Shown one piece after another: positions 34,774 through 43,185 of a stretch of 64,000 nucleotides of DNA (position 1 is its first letter; the number at the start of each line of letters is the position of its first letter). The notes below the pieces were generated by a model that was given only the letters and a program-made list of their open reading frames with translations, was not told the origin of the DNA and made no database searches. Origin of the DNA: Microbacterium keratanolyticum (GTDB lineage: Bacteria; Actinomycetota; Actinomycetes; Actinomycetales; Microbacteriaceae); NCBI RefSeq assembly GCF_016907255.1, contig NZ_JAFBBQ010000001.1:1426001-1490000 (forward strand). The letters run 5' to 3'. Made by a program: the position numbers and the translations under genes.

Positions 34774-35729
34774 TGGCCAAGCGCACGGGACTGGGACGCG
34801 GCATAGGAGCACTCATTCCGACGTCGGATCAGACGGAGCGGCCGGTTGATGTGTTCTTCCCCGGCGTGAAGATCGACGCGGCTCCGTCTGCGGACGCTGT
34901 GGATGAGAATCTCCTGGCGGTACCCGGCGCACGCCTGGTGCACGTGGATCCGCATGAGATCGTGCCCAATCCGCGTCAGCCGCGTACGCACTTCAAGGAA
35001 GACGACCTCGCTGAGCTGGTGCACAGCGTGCGGGAGTTCGGTGTCCTGCAGCCCGTCGTGGTTCGCCTCAACGGTGAGGGCGCCTATGAACTGATCATGG
35101 GTGAGCGCCGTACCCGTGCCGCCCGTGAAGCGGGGCTGGAGTCGATCCCGGCGATCGTTCGCGACACCGCAGACGAAGACCTGTTGCGCGATGCTCTGCT
35201 CGAGAACCTTCACCGCTCGGAGCTCAATCCTCTGGAAGAAGCATCCGCGTATCAGCAGCTCCTCGAGGACTTCGGTATTACGCAGGAAGAGCTGGCGACA
35301 CGTATCGGACGATCGCGGCCGCAGATCAGCAACACGATCCGCCTGCTGAAGCTGCCTGTTCCTGTGCAGCAGCGGGTGGCCGCAGGCGTGTTGAGCGCAG
35401 GCCACGCGCGAGCCATTCTGTCGTTGGACGATGCAGACCTCATGCAGCGCCTCGCTGACAAGATCGTCAACGAAGACCTCTCGGTGCGAGCCACCGAAGA
35501 GGCAGCGAAGCAGATCACGGCCGCGACTCCTCGGGCGGCGAAACCTACCGCCGGCGCGCGCCGTGCGTACCTGGATGAGGTCTCGGGCAAGCTCGGAGAC
35601 CGCCTCAACACGCGGGTGCAGATCACGCTGGGTGCGCGCAAGGGGCAGGTGAAGATCGACTTCGCCTCGATCCAGGACCTCAACCGGATCCTCCAGGAGA
35701 TCGGCGAGGCCGAGTACGGAGCTCGCTGA
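34773..35729 (+). CDS. parB: Chromosome partitioning protein ParB
   Basis: 318 aa. CTP-dependent clamp that loads at parS and spreads along DNA. The CTPase/ParB-N domain shows HEIVPNPRQPR, LQPVVVR and the catalytic loop [12 protein letters not shown]; the helix-turn-helix region shows TQEELATRIGRSRPQISNTIRLL and AGHARAIL; a dimerisation domain ends the protein. The N-terminus AKRTGLGRGIGALI is the ParA-stimulating peptide. The ATG overlaps the parA stop (TGATGG), giving equal translation. Confidence 0.97.
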   Translation: MAKRTGLGRGIGALIPTSDQTERPVDVFFPGVKIDAAPSADAVDENLLAVPGARLVHVDPHEIVPNPRQPRTHFKEDDLAELVHSVREFGVLQPVVVRLNGEGAYELIMGERRTRAAREAGLESIPAIVRDTADEDLLRDALLENLHRSELNPLEEASAYQQLLEDFGITQEELATRIGRSRPQISNTIRLLKLPVPVQQRVAAGVLSAGHARAILSLDDADLMQRLADKIVNEDLSVRATEEAAKQITAATPRAAKPTAGARRAYLDEVSGKLGDRLNTRVQITLGARKGQVKIDFASIQDLNRILQEIGEAEYGAR

Positions 35730-36032
35730 CCGGCTTTCGCCACACGGCGATCCGTGCTGCAACAGAGATGCGGCACCTGACTGTCGCGTGCCCGGTGTCG
35801 AATGACCCGACCACGGCGCCCGCAGGGACCTTTTTGAGACGTGCGCGGGGGAGTGGGCACACATAACTCTCTTCTCGTGCTTGCCCTTTCCTGTGCGGTG
35901 AACACCCCTCCCGCTGACGATTGCCTGCGATGAAGCCTCACGTTCGGTGCGCGGTGCGCGGTGAGGGGCGATGGCGATGGCTCGTGCCTTGCGAGATGTG
36001 CGCGCTCAGAGTCTCGGTCGAAGGTGGGCAGT
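35730..36032. other. Intergenic region after parB, no gene seen
   Basis: About 300 bp without a convincing coding frame. It contains a short direct repeat of GTGCGCG around 35947-35961 and GGCGATGGCGATGG at 35967-35981. No hairpin strong enough to call a parB terminator was found. Its right end leads into the promoter of the next small gene. Confidence 0.5.
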
Positions 36033-36038
36033 TAGGCT
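36033..36038 (+). promoter_or_regulatory. -10 box of a predicted leaderless promoter
   Basis: TAGGCT ends six bases before a GTG start codon at 36045, so transcription should begin at or next to the start codon. The same arrangement (TAnnnT, 6-7 bp, start codon) is seen before four other genes in this window. Confidence 0.6.
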
Positions 36039-36044
36039 GGAATG

Positions 36045-36383
36045 GTGAGTGATTCTGTACCCCGGCGCGCGAGCCTCGAAGTGCTTCGCGCGGAGGCCGC
36101 TGACGAGCTGGCAGTTCTCGTCCAAGAGCGGCTGCTCGGGGGAGAGGACCCCTGGTCGTTCATGGAGGAACTGCCCAGCGTCGATGAACTGGTGGTTCTT
36201 CTCCTTCGCGCCGACAACATCGCTGCGAACGGCGGCGTGCGACCCAATGAATCACGTCAGTATCGGGTGCTGCGACAGATTGCCCTGGACTACCCGGAGC
36301 TCACCACGATCGTCTGGGGCATGCTCGGCGATAGCGAGAAGCACCGCCGCTGGCACGCCAGCGTCACCGATCAGGCCAGTTGA
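36045..36383 (+). CDS. Small acidic cytoplasmic protein, function unknown
   Basis: 112 aa (113 if the ATG three bases upstream is used). The GTG is preferred because the predicted transcript starts there. No membrane segment or signal peptide. Segments such as LRAEAADELAVLVQERLLGG and SRQYRVLRQIALDYPELTTIVWGMLGD look helical. I do not recognise the family. It lies between parB and a cluster of parS sites, the nearest of which starts 20 bp after its stop, which suggests a conserved neighbour of the segregation locus rather than a chance frame. Confidence 0.7.
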   Translation: MSDSVPRRASLEVLRAEAADELAVLVQERLLGGEDPWSFMEELPSVDELVVLLLRADNIAANGGVRPNESRQYRVLRQIALDYPELTTIVWGMLGDSEKHRRWHASVTDQAS

Positions 36384-36402
36384 GCCCCTCGATCCCGGGT
36401 CA

Positions 36403-36418
36403 TGTTTCACGTGAAACA
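36403..36418. promoter_or_regulatory. parS: parS site 4 (perfect)
   Basis: Perfect TGTTTCACGTGAAACA, first of four sites within 140 bp. Confidence 0.97.
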
Positions 36419-36447
36419 TGAGAGGCGGATCGGGTTGAGTAATCGCC

Positions 36448-36463
36448 CGTTTCACGTGAAACA
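36448..36463. promoter_or_regulatory. parS: parS site 5 (one mismatch)
   Basis: CGTTTCACGTGAAACA, differing from the consensus only in the first base; the central 14 bp are intact, so ParB binding is likely. Confidence 0.85.
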
Positions 36464-36487
36464 TCACTATGTATGACATCCCCTCTG

Positions 36488-36503
36488 CGCTTCACGTGAA
36501 ACA
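36488..36503. promoter_or_regulatory. parS: parS-like site 6 (two mismatches)
   Basis: CGCTTCACGTGAAACA; the core TTCACGTGAA is intact but the left arm is altered at two positions, so affinity may be reduced. Confidence 0.7.
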
Positions 36504-36527
36504 TGAGCGCGTGTGAAAGCGCGCCCG

Positions 36528-36543
36528 CGCTTCACGTGAAACA
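36528..36543. promoter_or_regulatory. parS: parS-like site 7 (two mismatches)
   Basis: CGCTTCACGTGAAACA, identical to site 6 and exactly 40 bp from it; sites 5 and 6 are also 40 bp apart, a regular spacing of about four helical turns. Confidence 0.7.
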
Positions 36544-37780
36544 TGTGGCACCCGAGTCTGGCTCTCGATGATGACGTGAGGAGAAGCGGCGTTCGCCGCG
36601 TTGAGACCGACCGGTTGCCGTGGGTGTGTACGCGTGCCCGTGGGTGTGAGTGCCCGTGTGGGGAGCCTGTAGGGCCGTCTGCGGAGTCGTGTTGGCGGGC
36701 GGTTAGTTGAGTGTGCAGCTCACCGTTCGCGAACGTGGGAGCAGCGTCCGAGTAGACGGTCGAGTAGATGGTCAGCGCGGAAGGATCGGCCGACGGCGAA
36801 GCACGTTCCAGAGATACTCATCTTCCGCGACCTTCGCAGGAGCTGGTCCGGGGGTCGGGTTGCGGAGCACACATCCATGGGATGCATCAGATGTCGGCGG
36901 AGAGCGTGAGCCAGTCGGTGGGGGTGCTCCCGTGGCACCCCGTCCCTTCTTCGCGAACAGACGTCGAGTGCGACGTGCGCCGCGGTTATGCGCCTTCCTC
37001 CCTATCCCTCGCCGTTCAGGTGGAGTGAGGTGAACTCGGGGTCTGAAGCATGGGCGAAGCGTCCGATCCGTGAGGAGCCGTCACGGTCGTCCTCCGACGG
37101 GCGTCGGCGTGCTGTCACCGTGAGCGCCGTCGGGAGCGTTGTGTGCGAACGGTCGAAGCACTACTGGCGGAGTCGGCGGCGTAGTGGGGGTGTCGCTAGC
37201 AGTGAGGTCCCGGTTCCAGTGAGGTGGCTTGGCTGCAGAGGAGAGTGCAGAAGAGGACCGGGTCGTTCTGCGCGAGGGAGCGATCACGTCCCCGCGACGG
37301 ACACCTACTCGATGATCACGTGCGTAAAGCTGCGCACGTGGTCCGGCTGCCTCGCGCCGTGGCAGGGGACATGGCACAAAGACCGCAAATGATCGCACAC
37401 CATCACGTGAGTGTCGCGGGGAGACGGACGCAGCTCGGCCTCTCTCGAGCACTCGCCCCGAGCATCACGCGCCAGCACGGGTGGGTCAGCCCGCGTGGGT
37501 CGGCCAGGGTGGGGTTGGCGAGGTGTGGCTATCCCGGGGCTGGGCGCGAGCACAGCTGCGTCGGACGGGTGAGCCTGGGAGGGCGCGCCAGAGGAGTGCG
37601 CCAGACGGACGTGATCCCAGTGATGCACGCCCGTTCGAGCGCACCGCGAGTGGGCTAGCCTCCGTGCCGGCTCCACGATCCCTGCACGTCCTGGACCCGC
37701 ACTGCCGGGACCTCGCTACACACAAGCATTCCGTCGCTCACGGATGCTCGCGGCGGTCGTCGCGGATCTCACCTTCACCA
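36544..37780. other. Gene-free stretch between parS sites
   Basis: About 1.24 kb with no coding frame that looks real: candidate frames have no ribosome site, atypical composition for this genome (runs of Arg, Ser, Gly and His) and no recognisable motif. The plus strand is visibly G and T rich at 36615-36665 (repeated GTGGGTGTG and GCCCGTG). It is bounded by a parS cluster on the left and one parS-like site on the right. In mycobacteria cwlM lies near this point of the order. It may be a centromere-like spacer, hold an unrecognised RNA, or be a decayed gene. Confidence 0.6.
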
Positions 37781-37796
37781 TGTTTCACGTGAAACC
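37781..37796. promoter_or_regulatory. parS: parS site 8 (one mismatch)
   Basis: TGTTTCACGTGAAACC; only the last base differs. It abuts the trxA terminator and lies about 1.2 kb from the main cluster. Confidence 0.85.
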
Positions 37797-37831
37797 AAAA
37801 AGACCCGCCCCGCGAGACGCGGAGGCGGGCC
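37797..37831 (-). terminator. Terminator of the trxB-trxA operon
   Basis: A 13-bp GC-rich stem with one mismatch (37802-37814 with 37818-37831) and a three-base loop; on the minus strand it ends in TTTTT. It follows the trxA stop by 13 bp. Confidence 0.9.
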
Positions 37832-37844
37832 CTGGGAAGGGGAC

Positions 37845-38168
37845 TCAGCCGATGAACTCGGCGAGGTCCTTCTCGAGCGCGAACTTGGGCTTGGCGCCGA
37901 TGATGGTCGTCTTGACCTCGCCGCCGTGGAAGACCTTCATCGCCGGGATCGAGGTGATCTGGTACTGCATGGCCAGATCAGGGTTCTCATCCACGTTGAG
38001 CTTGAGGATGGTGATCTTGTCGGGGTTCTCGGCCTGGATCTCATCGAGAATGGGCGCGACCATTCGACACGGGCCGCACCAGGCTGCCCAGAAGTCGACG
38101 AGGACGGGACCTTCAGCCTGGAGCACGTCCTGCGCCCAGGTCGCCTGGCTGGTTGCCTTGGCAGTCAT
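37845..38168 (-). CDS. trxA: Thioredoxin
   Basis: 107 aa. Small cytoplasmic disulfide reductase. The active site WCGPC has Cys31 and Cys34, and the cis-Pro loop SIPAMKVF is present. It lies 81 bp after trxB on the same strand, so electrons pass NADPH to TrxB to this protein. The ATG has GGAGAATCC upstream. Confidence 0.98.
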   Translation of the reverse strand: MTAKATSQATWAQDVLQAEGPVLVDFWAAWCGPCRMVAPILDEIQAENPDKITILKLNVDENPDLAMQYQITSIPAMKVFHGGEVKTTIIGAKPKFALEKDLAEFIG

Positions 38169-38249
38169 GGATTCTCCTTGCGATGGGGTGTGATCGTTGT
38201 GCGCGGTGCACAGTGATCACAACACGGGGTGTGTCGGATGTGTTCCCGC

Positions 38250-39203
38250 TCAGTTGGCGACGGCCGCCAGGGGAGCGGCGTCGCCGAGCTCAGCGAGGAA
38301 GTGCTCGGCATCGAGAGCTGCCACCGTTCCCGAACCGGCAGCGGTGATCGCCTGACGGTAAGAGGGGTCGATGACGTCGCCGGCGGCGAAGACACCGGGC
38401 TTCGACGTGCGCGAGGAGCGACCGTCGACCCAGATGGTTCCCTCGGCGGTCAGCTCGAGCTTGTCGTGCACGAGGTGCGTGCGCGGGTCGTTGCCGATCG
38501 CGACGAACACACCGTTGAGGGCGAGCTCACTTGTGCTGTCGTCGACCGTCGAACGCAGGCGCACGCCGGTGACCTCGCCGTCACCGAGGATCTCCTCGAC
38601 GACGCTGTTCCACACGAACTCGATCTTCTCGTTCGCGAAGGCGCGCTCCTGCATGATCTTGGACGCGCGGAGGGTGTCCTTGCGGTGGATGATGTAGACC
38701 TTCGACGCGAAGCGCGTGAGGAAGGTCGCCTCCTCCATGGCCGAGTCGCCGCCGCCCACGACAGCGATCGTGCGCTCGCGGAAGAAGAAGCCGTCGCAGG
38801 TCGCGCACCAGGAGACGCCGTGGCCGGAGAGGCGCTCTTCGCCGGGGATGCCGAGCTTGCGGTACGCCGAGCCCGTGGCGTAGATGACCGAGGACGCTTC
38901 GTGGGTCGCACCCGAGCCGAGCGTGACCTTCTTCACGGGGCCGTCGAGGTCGAGCTCGGTGACATCGTCGTAGACGACCTCGGTGCCGAAGCGCTCGGCC
39001 TGCGCCTGCAGTTTGGCCATCAGGTCGGGTCCCTGGATGCCCTCCGGGAAGCCCGGGAAGTTCTCGACCTCTGTCGTGTTCATCAGCTCTCCGCCGACCT
39101 CCACAGAGCTTGCGATGAGCAGCGGTTCGAGGTTCGCGCGTGCGGCGTAGATCGCCGCCGTGAATCCTGCCGGACCGGAGCCGATGATGATGACCTGGCG
39201 CAT
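38250..39203 (-). CDS. trxB: Thioredoxin reductase (NADPH)
   Basis: 317 aa flavoenzyme. The FAD-binding GSGPAGFTAAIYAARAN is at the N-terminus, the redox pair CATC at 133-136, the NADPH-binding GGGDSAMEEA in the middle and GVFAAGDVIDPSYRQ at the end. It is the low molecular weight bacterial type. The trxB-trxA pair beside murJ keeps the order seen in other actinobacteria. Confidence 0.98.
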   Translation of the reverse strand: MRQVIIIGSGPAGFTAAIYAARANLEPLLIASSVEVGGELMNTTEVENFPGFPEGIQGPDLMAKLQAQAERFGTEVVYDDVTELDLDGPVKKVTLGSGATHEASSVIYATGSAYRKLGIPGEERLSGHGVSWCATCDGFFFRERTIAVVGGGDSAMEEATFLTRFASKVYIIHRKDTLRASKIMQERAFANEKIEFVWNSVVEEILGDGEVTGVRLRSTVDDSTSELALNGVFVAIGNDPRTHLVHDKLELTAEGTIWVDGRSSRTSKPGVFAAGDVIDPSYRQAITAAGSGTVAALDAEHFLAELGDAAPLAAVAN

Positions 39204-39293
39204 TGCTTCTCCTAGCGTTCTCGTGCTTCAACACATGGTAGTCGCGGCACATTCCCACGCGCTGGGCGCGCGCGAGAAGAACGGAAAGGAAGC

Positions 39294-39318
39294 GGATGCT
39301 GCGCCAGCGGCAGCATCC
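39294..39318 (-). terminator. Terminator of murJ
   Basis: Nine-bp stem GGATGCTGC/GCAGCATCC (39294-39302 with 39310-39318) four bases after the murJ stop; the minus strand continues with a T-rich stretch (GCTTCCTTTCC). It separates murJ from trxB. Confidence 0.65.
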
Positions 39319-39322
39319 TGAA

Positions 39323-40951
39323 TCAGCGGCCGGGGAGGAAGCGCCTGATGACGCCCGAGGCGACTTCAAGCTCAGGGGCGCGCAACAACGCGAGCGCCCC
39401 GACATAGACGCCGAGGACGACAGGAGCGATGATGATGCACCCGGCGGCGCCGGTGAAGATATTCGCTGTCGTCCAGCCCTGTGTGCCACCGAGGAGCAGG
39501 AAAACGCCCCAGCCAGCGGCTGTCGCGGGGACCGCGGCGAGCGTGAATCGCAGGATCGCAAACATCCACTCGGCGGTGTGAATGCCGCCGAGGCGACGGT
39601 GCAGCAGCCAGGTGGCGACAATCGTCTGCACGGTGCCCGCGACGGACTGACCGAGTGCGATGGTCGCCGCCAGCGAAGAGAGAGGGATCACGTCGTTCTG
39701 GTACAAAACGATCGCGCCGTAGGCCGTGGCGACGATCAGTGCGCACTGGAAGATCGTGAAGAAGAAGGGCGTGCGGGTGTCGCCGTAGGCATAGAAAGTG
39801 CGCTGCACGATGAAGAGAACCGCGAGCGAGAGAAGACCGGCCAGGTAGCCCACGAGGACGAGGGCAGCAGCCTCGGCTTCTTCGGGCGAACCGGTGAAGA
39901 TGCGCGACGCCGGAACGGCGGCAGCCAAAACGGTGGCCAGTGCACCCATGAGGAAGAAGCCGAGCGTTCGGATCGAGCGGCTGATGTCTGCGCGTACGTC
40001 GTCGTCGCGACCGGCTGCGGCATGCTCACTGAGCTGCGTGAAGTACGGGGTGCCGATCGAATGCACGATGACCGAGTAGGGGAGCATGAAGATCAGCCAG
40101 GCATTCATCATCACCATGACCGACGGGTGCTCACCGGAGGCCTCCATCGCGATGCGGTGCTGGTAGAAGCCCGCGGCGAGGCTGGCGACAGCCATGAGGA
40201 GCGTCCAGCCGGCAAGTCGTCCGATGTTCCCCAGGCCCACACCCCGCCAGCGGAAATCAGGGCGCAGCTTCAGCCCGGTCTTCGACCAGAACAGCAGCAG
40301 CACTGCGGCCTGTGCAGCAATGCCGAGAGTGCTGAGGCCGCCGAGGATCGCGATGCGATCGGGCGTCCAGTCAGAGAGTTCGGTGAGCGAGCCGCCGAAG
40401 AGCACGAGGATGACGGCGAAGCCCGCGATCGAGATGACGTTGTTCGCGATGGGCGCCCAGGTGAACGGTCCGAAGATGCGGCGAGCGTTGAGCGTCTCGC
40501 CGATGAGCGCGTAGAGGCCGTAGAACAGAATCTGCGGGAGACACCAGTATGCGAAGGCAATGGCGAGTGACTGCTGCTCGGCGGGGGCGTCACCCGCGAC
40601 GAGGGATACCAGCCATGGCGCCGCCAGCAGCGCGAGAGCCGTAGCCAGCAGCAGCACGACCGTGCCCAGCGTGAAGAGTTTCGAGATGAAGGCGTTTCCG
40701 CCATCCTTGTGTGCCGCCGCCTGCACGATCTGCGGAACGATGACCGCGGTGAGCACCCCCACCGAGATCAACGAGAAGACATCGTTGGGCAGCTGGTTGG
40801 CGACAGAGAACGCGTCGGACGCAAAGCCCACGGCGCCGATTACCTGGACCAGAACGATGGTGCGGATGAGCCCCGTCACGCGGGACACCATGGTTCCTGC
40901 GGCGAGGATGGCGCTTGCTCGGCCGAGACCTCCGGTGCGTGGGGTAGTCAT
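39323..40951 (-). CDS. murJ: Lipid II flippase MurJ
   Basis: 542 aa, about 14 membrane helices, MOP superfamily. It exports lipid II for peptidoglycan synthesis. Visible motifs include SRVTGLIRTIVLVQVIG in helix 1 and NQLPNDVFSLISVGVL. The mycobacterial C-terminal pseudokinase domain is absent; the protein ends shortly after the last helix with RRFLPGR. The start ATG (MTTPRTGG) is preferred over one 96 bp upstream, which lies within the preceding DUF6049 gene. Its start is seven bases from the DUF6049 stop. Confidence 0.95.
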   Translation of the reverse strand: MTTPRTGGLGRASAILAAGTMVSRVTGLIRTIVLVQVIGAVGFASDAFSVANQLPNDVFSLISVGVLTAVIVPQIVQAAAHKDGGNAFISKLFTLGTVVLLLATALALLAAPWLVSLVAGDAPAEQQSLAIAFAYWCLPQILFYGLYALIGETLNARRIFGPFTWAPIANNVISIAGFAVILVLFGGSLTELSDWTPDRIAILGGLSTLGIAAQAAVLLLFWSKTGLKLRPDFRWRGVGLGNIGRLAGWTLLMAVASLAAGFYQHRIAMEASGEHPSVMVMMNAWLIFMLPYSVIVHSIGTPYFTQLSEHAAAGRDDDVRADISRSIRTLGFFLMGALATVLAAAVPASRIFTGSPEEAEAAALVLVGYLAGLLSLAVLFIVQRTFYAYGDTRTPFFFTIFQCALIVATAYGAIVLYQNDVIPLSSLAATIALGQSVAGTVQTIVATWLLHRRLGGIHTAEWMFAILRFTLAAVPATAAGWGVFLLLGGTQGWTTANIFTGAAGCIIIAPVVLGVYVGALALLRAPELEVASGVIRRFLPGR

Positions 40952-40958
40952 GCGGCTC

Positions 40959-43082
40959 CTAGCGGTCAGTGGGCTCAGGGGCATCCTGGGCGAGAGCGGT
41001 GCGGGCGTCTGCGCGGCGCCGGAAGACAGTACGGACGACGCCGGCACCGATCAACAGCACGGCGAGGCTCCCGAAGACGATGAGCCCGATGGTCTCCCAT
41101 TCGGCGCGCACGGTGAGCTGTGCGACCTGGGTGGTGCCGATATGGACGCCGGTGGGGCTGGTCAGGTCCATGATGAGGTCGACCTCGCCGCTGGCGATGC
41201 GGGCGGTCACGGGAATCTTGATGCGCGTCGTGGTCGCCGCGGCACCTTCGATCGTCATCATGCCGTCGACCTCAAGACGCGGATCGCTCGGACGGGCGTC
41301 GAGCTGAACCGTGACCGGGTAGGGAAGGTCGTTGCGCAGCCATGCCGGGACGTCGACGGAGGAGCTGATGAGGATCGGGTTGGACGGCTGGATGCCGACG
41401 GCATTGAGGGTTTCTGTCGTGGTCTGGCGGTGCGCCCCGAATGCCGCCGAGTAATCTTCGTCGGTTGAATGCTCGCCCACGGCGAGGAGACTCAGAATCG
41501 ACAGACGCTCACGCGCGGTGAGCTGCGCGGGGTCAGCGAGGATCGTCGCAAAGTCACGGATCTGGGCCTCTCCGTCGAGCAGGGTCGTGACGGATGCGGC
41601 GCGCACCGCGGAGGACTCGCTGGACACGGAAACGAGCGCGGGGGAGGCCGACAGCAGCTCCGCGAGCGTTCCGGTGTGTCCACCGGAGAGCGCAGTGAGT
41701 GCGTCTCTCAGGCCGTCCGCGGAACGGTTCTCGTTGCGATCGAAAGCGACGAGGAGCGACGCCTGAGGGTCGGTGAACCAGCGCAGGGCGCGGGCTTCGG
41801 CGAGCGGAGCACCCCGGTGCAGGGGGTTGTCCTCCGCGGCCACGCGGCTCAGCGCGGCTGACAAGGCGCTGTCGGCGACGAGCACGGTGGCACCACTCGC
41901 ATCCGCGCGGACGGCGACCGGGGCAGCATCCGCTCCCTCTGCGAAGCTCGACGACGGCAGCACTGTCACCGGATCCCCGGAGCCCGTGACGAAGCGGGAG
42001 AGGGCAGCGAGGTCGTCGGGGGAGATATCTCCACGCGGCCAGTAGATGTTCGTGCGCGCGCCGACGAGGGCCGTCAGCTCTTCGTCGGTGGGCAGCTCTG
42101 CCGTGGCAGGGGCTGCATCGGGACTCGGCGAGGGGGTCGCGCTGTCATCGGTTTCCGCGAAGCCGCGGGGATCGAGGAAGGGGGCGAGCGTGGTCGGCTG
42201 GAGCGGGCTGTCCAGTCCTGCGGAGACCTGCGCGGTGAGATCGGCATCGTTGAATTGCAGCAGGAAGCGCTCGTTCGGAAGCGTCTCGAGGCGCTGCAGC
42301 CAGTCCACCGCGGAGAGCGGGGTCGCGGTGCCGAGCGCCCGGATCGCCGCCGGGATCGCGGGGTCGATGGCGAGCACAGCACCCGTACCGGCCACCGCCG
42401 ACAGCTGCAGTGTGAGCGCACCGTCGGCGGCCGTCAGCGCGGTCAGCTCGTCGGCGCTGAGGATGCTGCCGCTGGGGTTCGCGGTGATCGGCACGAGGGC
42501 GCTCACCGCGCTGTCTGCTGTCGAACCGGTCGCGGACACGATGATGGCACTCTGCGCGGTCACGGGGTCGAGCGCGTCACCGTCGGTGGTCTGAGAGAAC
42601 GTGAGAGTTGCGCGCAGCGGGTACACACCGGGGGGCAGTTCGCCGACAAGAGCGCTGGAGACGACAAGGGATGCGGATGCGGCCGCATCCGCGCCGACCT
42701 CGGTCGATGCTGTCTCGCCGAGGGGGGAGAGAGGCTGCGCGGTGGTGCCGTCGTTCAGCCAGGCCAGAAGCGATGCGCGGTCGCTGAGCGCAGTGCGGCC
42801 CAGGTCGAGAGTGATCTGCCCGGCGGGCGCGGCGGATTCCCCGTCGTTGTCGATCGCGATGGCTGCCGCGAGCGGCAGGCCCGACGTGTAGGCCCCCTGA
42901 TTCTCGGGGGCGAGCACGATCGAGACATCCGGGCCTGTTTCCGGGGAGGGAGACTCTGTGGCGGCGGTGGCGGACAGTGCCGGGGCGAAGACGCCCGCGA
43001 GTACCGTCAGTGCGGCAACGGTGGTGTGCGCAGCGCGGCGCAGACGACCGGAGAGAGAACGCGGGGGATGAGGCACTGTCAT
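40959..43082 (-). CDS. DUF6049 secreted membrane-anchored protein
   Basis: 707 aa. A Sec signal peptide (basic SGRLRRAAHTTVAALTV, ending near ALSATAATE) leads a large extracytoplasmic region, low in Cys and rich in Ala, Ser and Thr, and a single C-terminal helix (GLIVFGSLAVLLIGAGVV) with a short basic tail, so most of it is outside the cell. It corresponds by position to Rv3909 upstream of the murJ-like gene, a family called DUF6049 of unknown role, probably in cell-wall assembly. It probably shares its transcript with murJ. Start chosen at the ATG before TVPHPPRS; the next upstream in-frame start (43103) adds seven residues. Confidence 0.85.
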   Translation of the reverse strand: MTVPHPPRSLSGRLRRAAHTTVAALTVLAGVFAPALSATAATESPSPETGPDVSIVLAPENQGAYTSGLPLAAAIAIDNDGESAAPAGQITLDLGRTALSDRASLLAWLNDGTTAQPLSPLGETASTEVGADAAASASLVVSSALVGELPPGVYPLRATLTFSQTTDGDALDPVTAQSAIIVSATGSTADSAVSALVPITANPSGSILSADELTALTAADGALTLQLSAVAGTGAVLAIDPAIPAAIRALGTATPLSAVDWLQRLETLPNERFLLQFNDADLTAQVSAGLDSPLQPTTLAPFLDPRGFAETDDSATPSPSPDAAPATAELPTDEELTALVGARTNIYWPRGDISPDDLAALSRFVTGSGDPVTVLPSSSFAEGADAAPVAVRADASGATVLVADSALSAALSRVAAEDNPLHRGAPLAEARALRWFTDPQASLLVAFDRNENRSADGLRDALTALSGGHTGTLAELLSASPALVSVSSESSAVRAASVTTLLDGEAQIRDFATILADPAQLTARERLSILSLLAVGEHSTDEDYSAAFGAHRQTTTETLNAVGIQPSNPILISSSVDVPAWLRNDLPYPVTVQLDARPSDPRLEVDGMMTIEGAAATTTRIKIPVTARIASGEVDLIMDLTSPTGVHIGTTQVAQLTVRAEWETIGLIVFGSLAVLLIGAGVVRTVFRRRADARTALAQDAPEPTDR

Positions 43083-43135
43083 GTCGAATTCATCGGGCGG
43101 CACGGTGGCCGTCGGCGGAGAGTCCTAGCCCTGTG

Positions 43136-43141
43136 ATTCTA
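43136..43141 (-). promoter_or_regulatory. Possible -10 box of the DUF6049-murJ promoter
   Basis: On the minus strand TAGAAT lies 53 bp upstream of the DUF6049 start, back to back with the leaderless promoter of the methyltransferase gene. Confidence 0.4.
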
Positions 43142-43173
43142 GGCGGCGCGCCGATGCGAACCCTGGAGGCGCG

Positions 43174-43179
43174 TAGAGT
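43174..43179 (+). promoter_or_regulatory. -10 box of a predicted leaderless promoter
   Basis: TAGAGT followed after six bases by the GTG start codon at 43186; the transcript should begin at the start codon. Confidence 0.6.
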
Positions 43180-43185
43180 GACGCA

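Noticed and set aside
37224..37658. A 144-codon plus-strand frame in the parS-flanked stretch
   Set aside because: No ribosome site, composition rich in Arg/Ser/Gly/His unlike neighbouring genes, and no recognisable domain.
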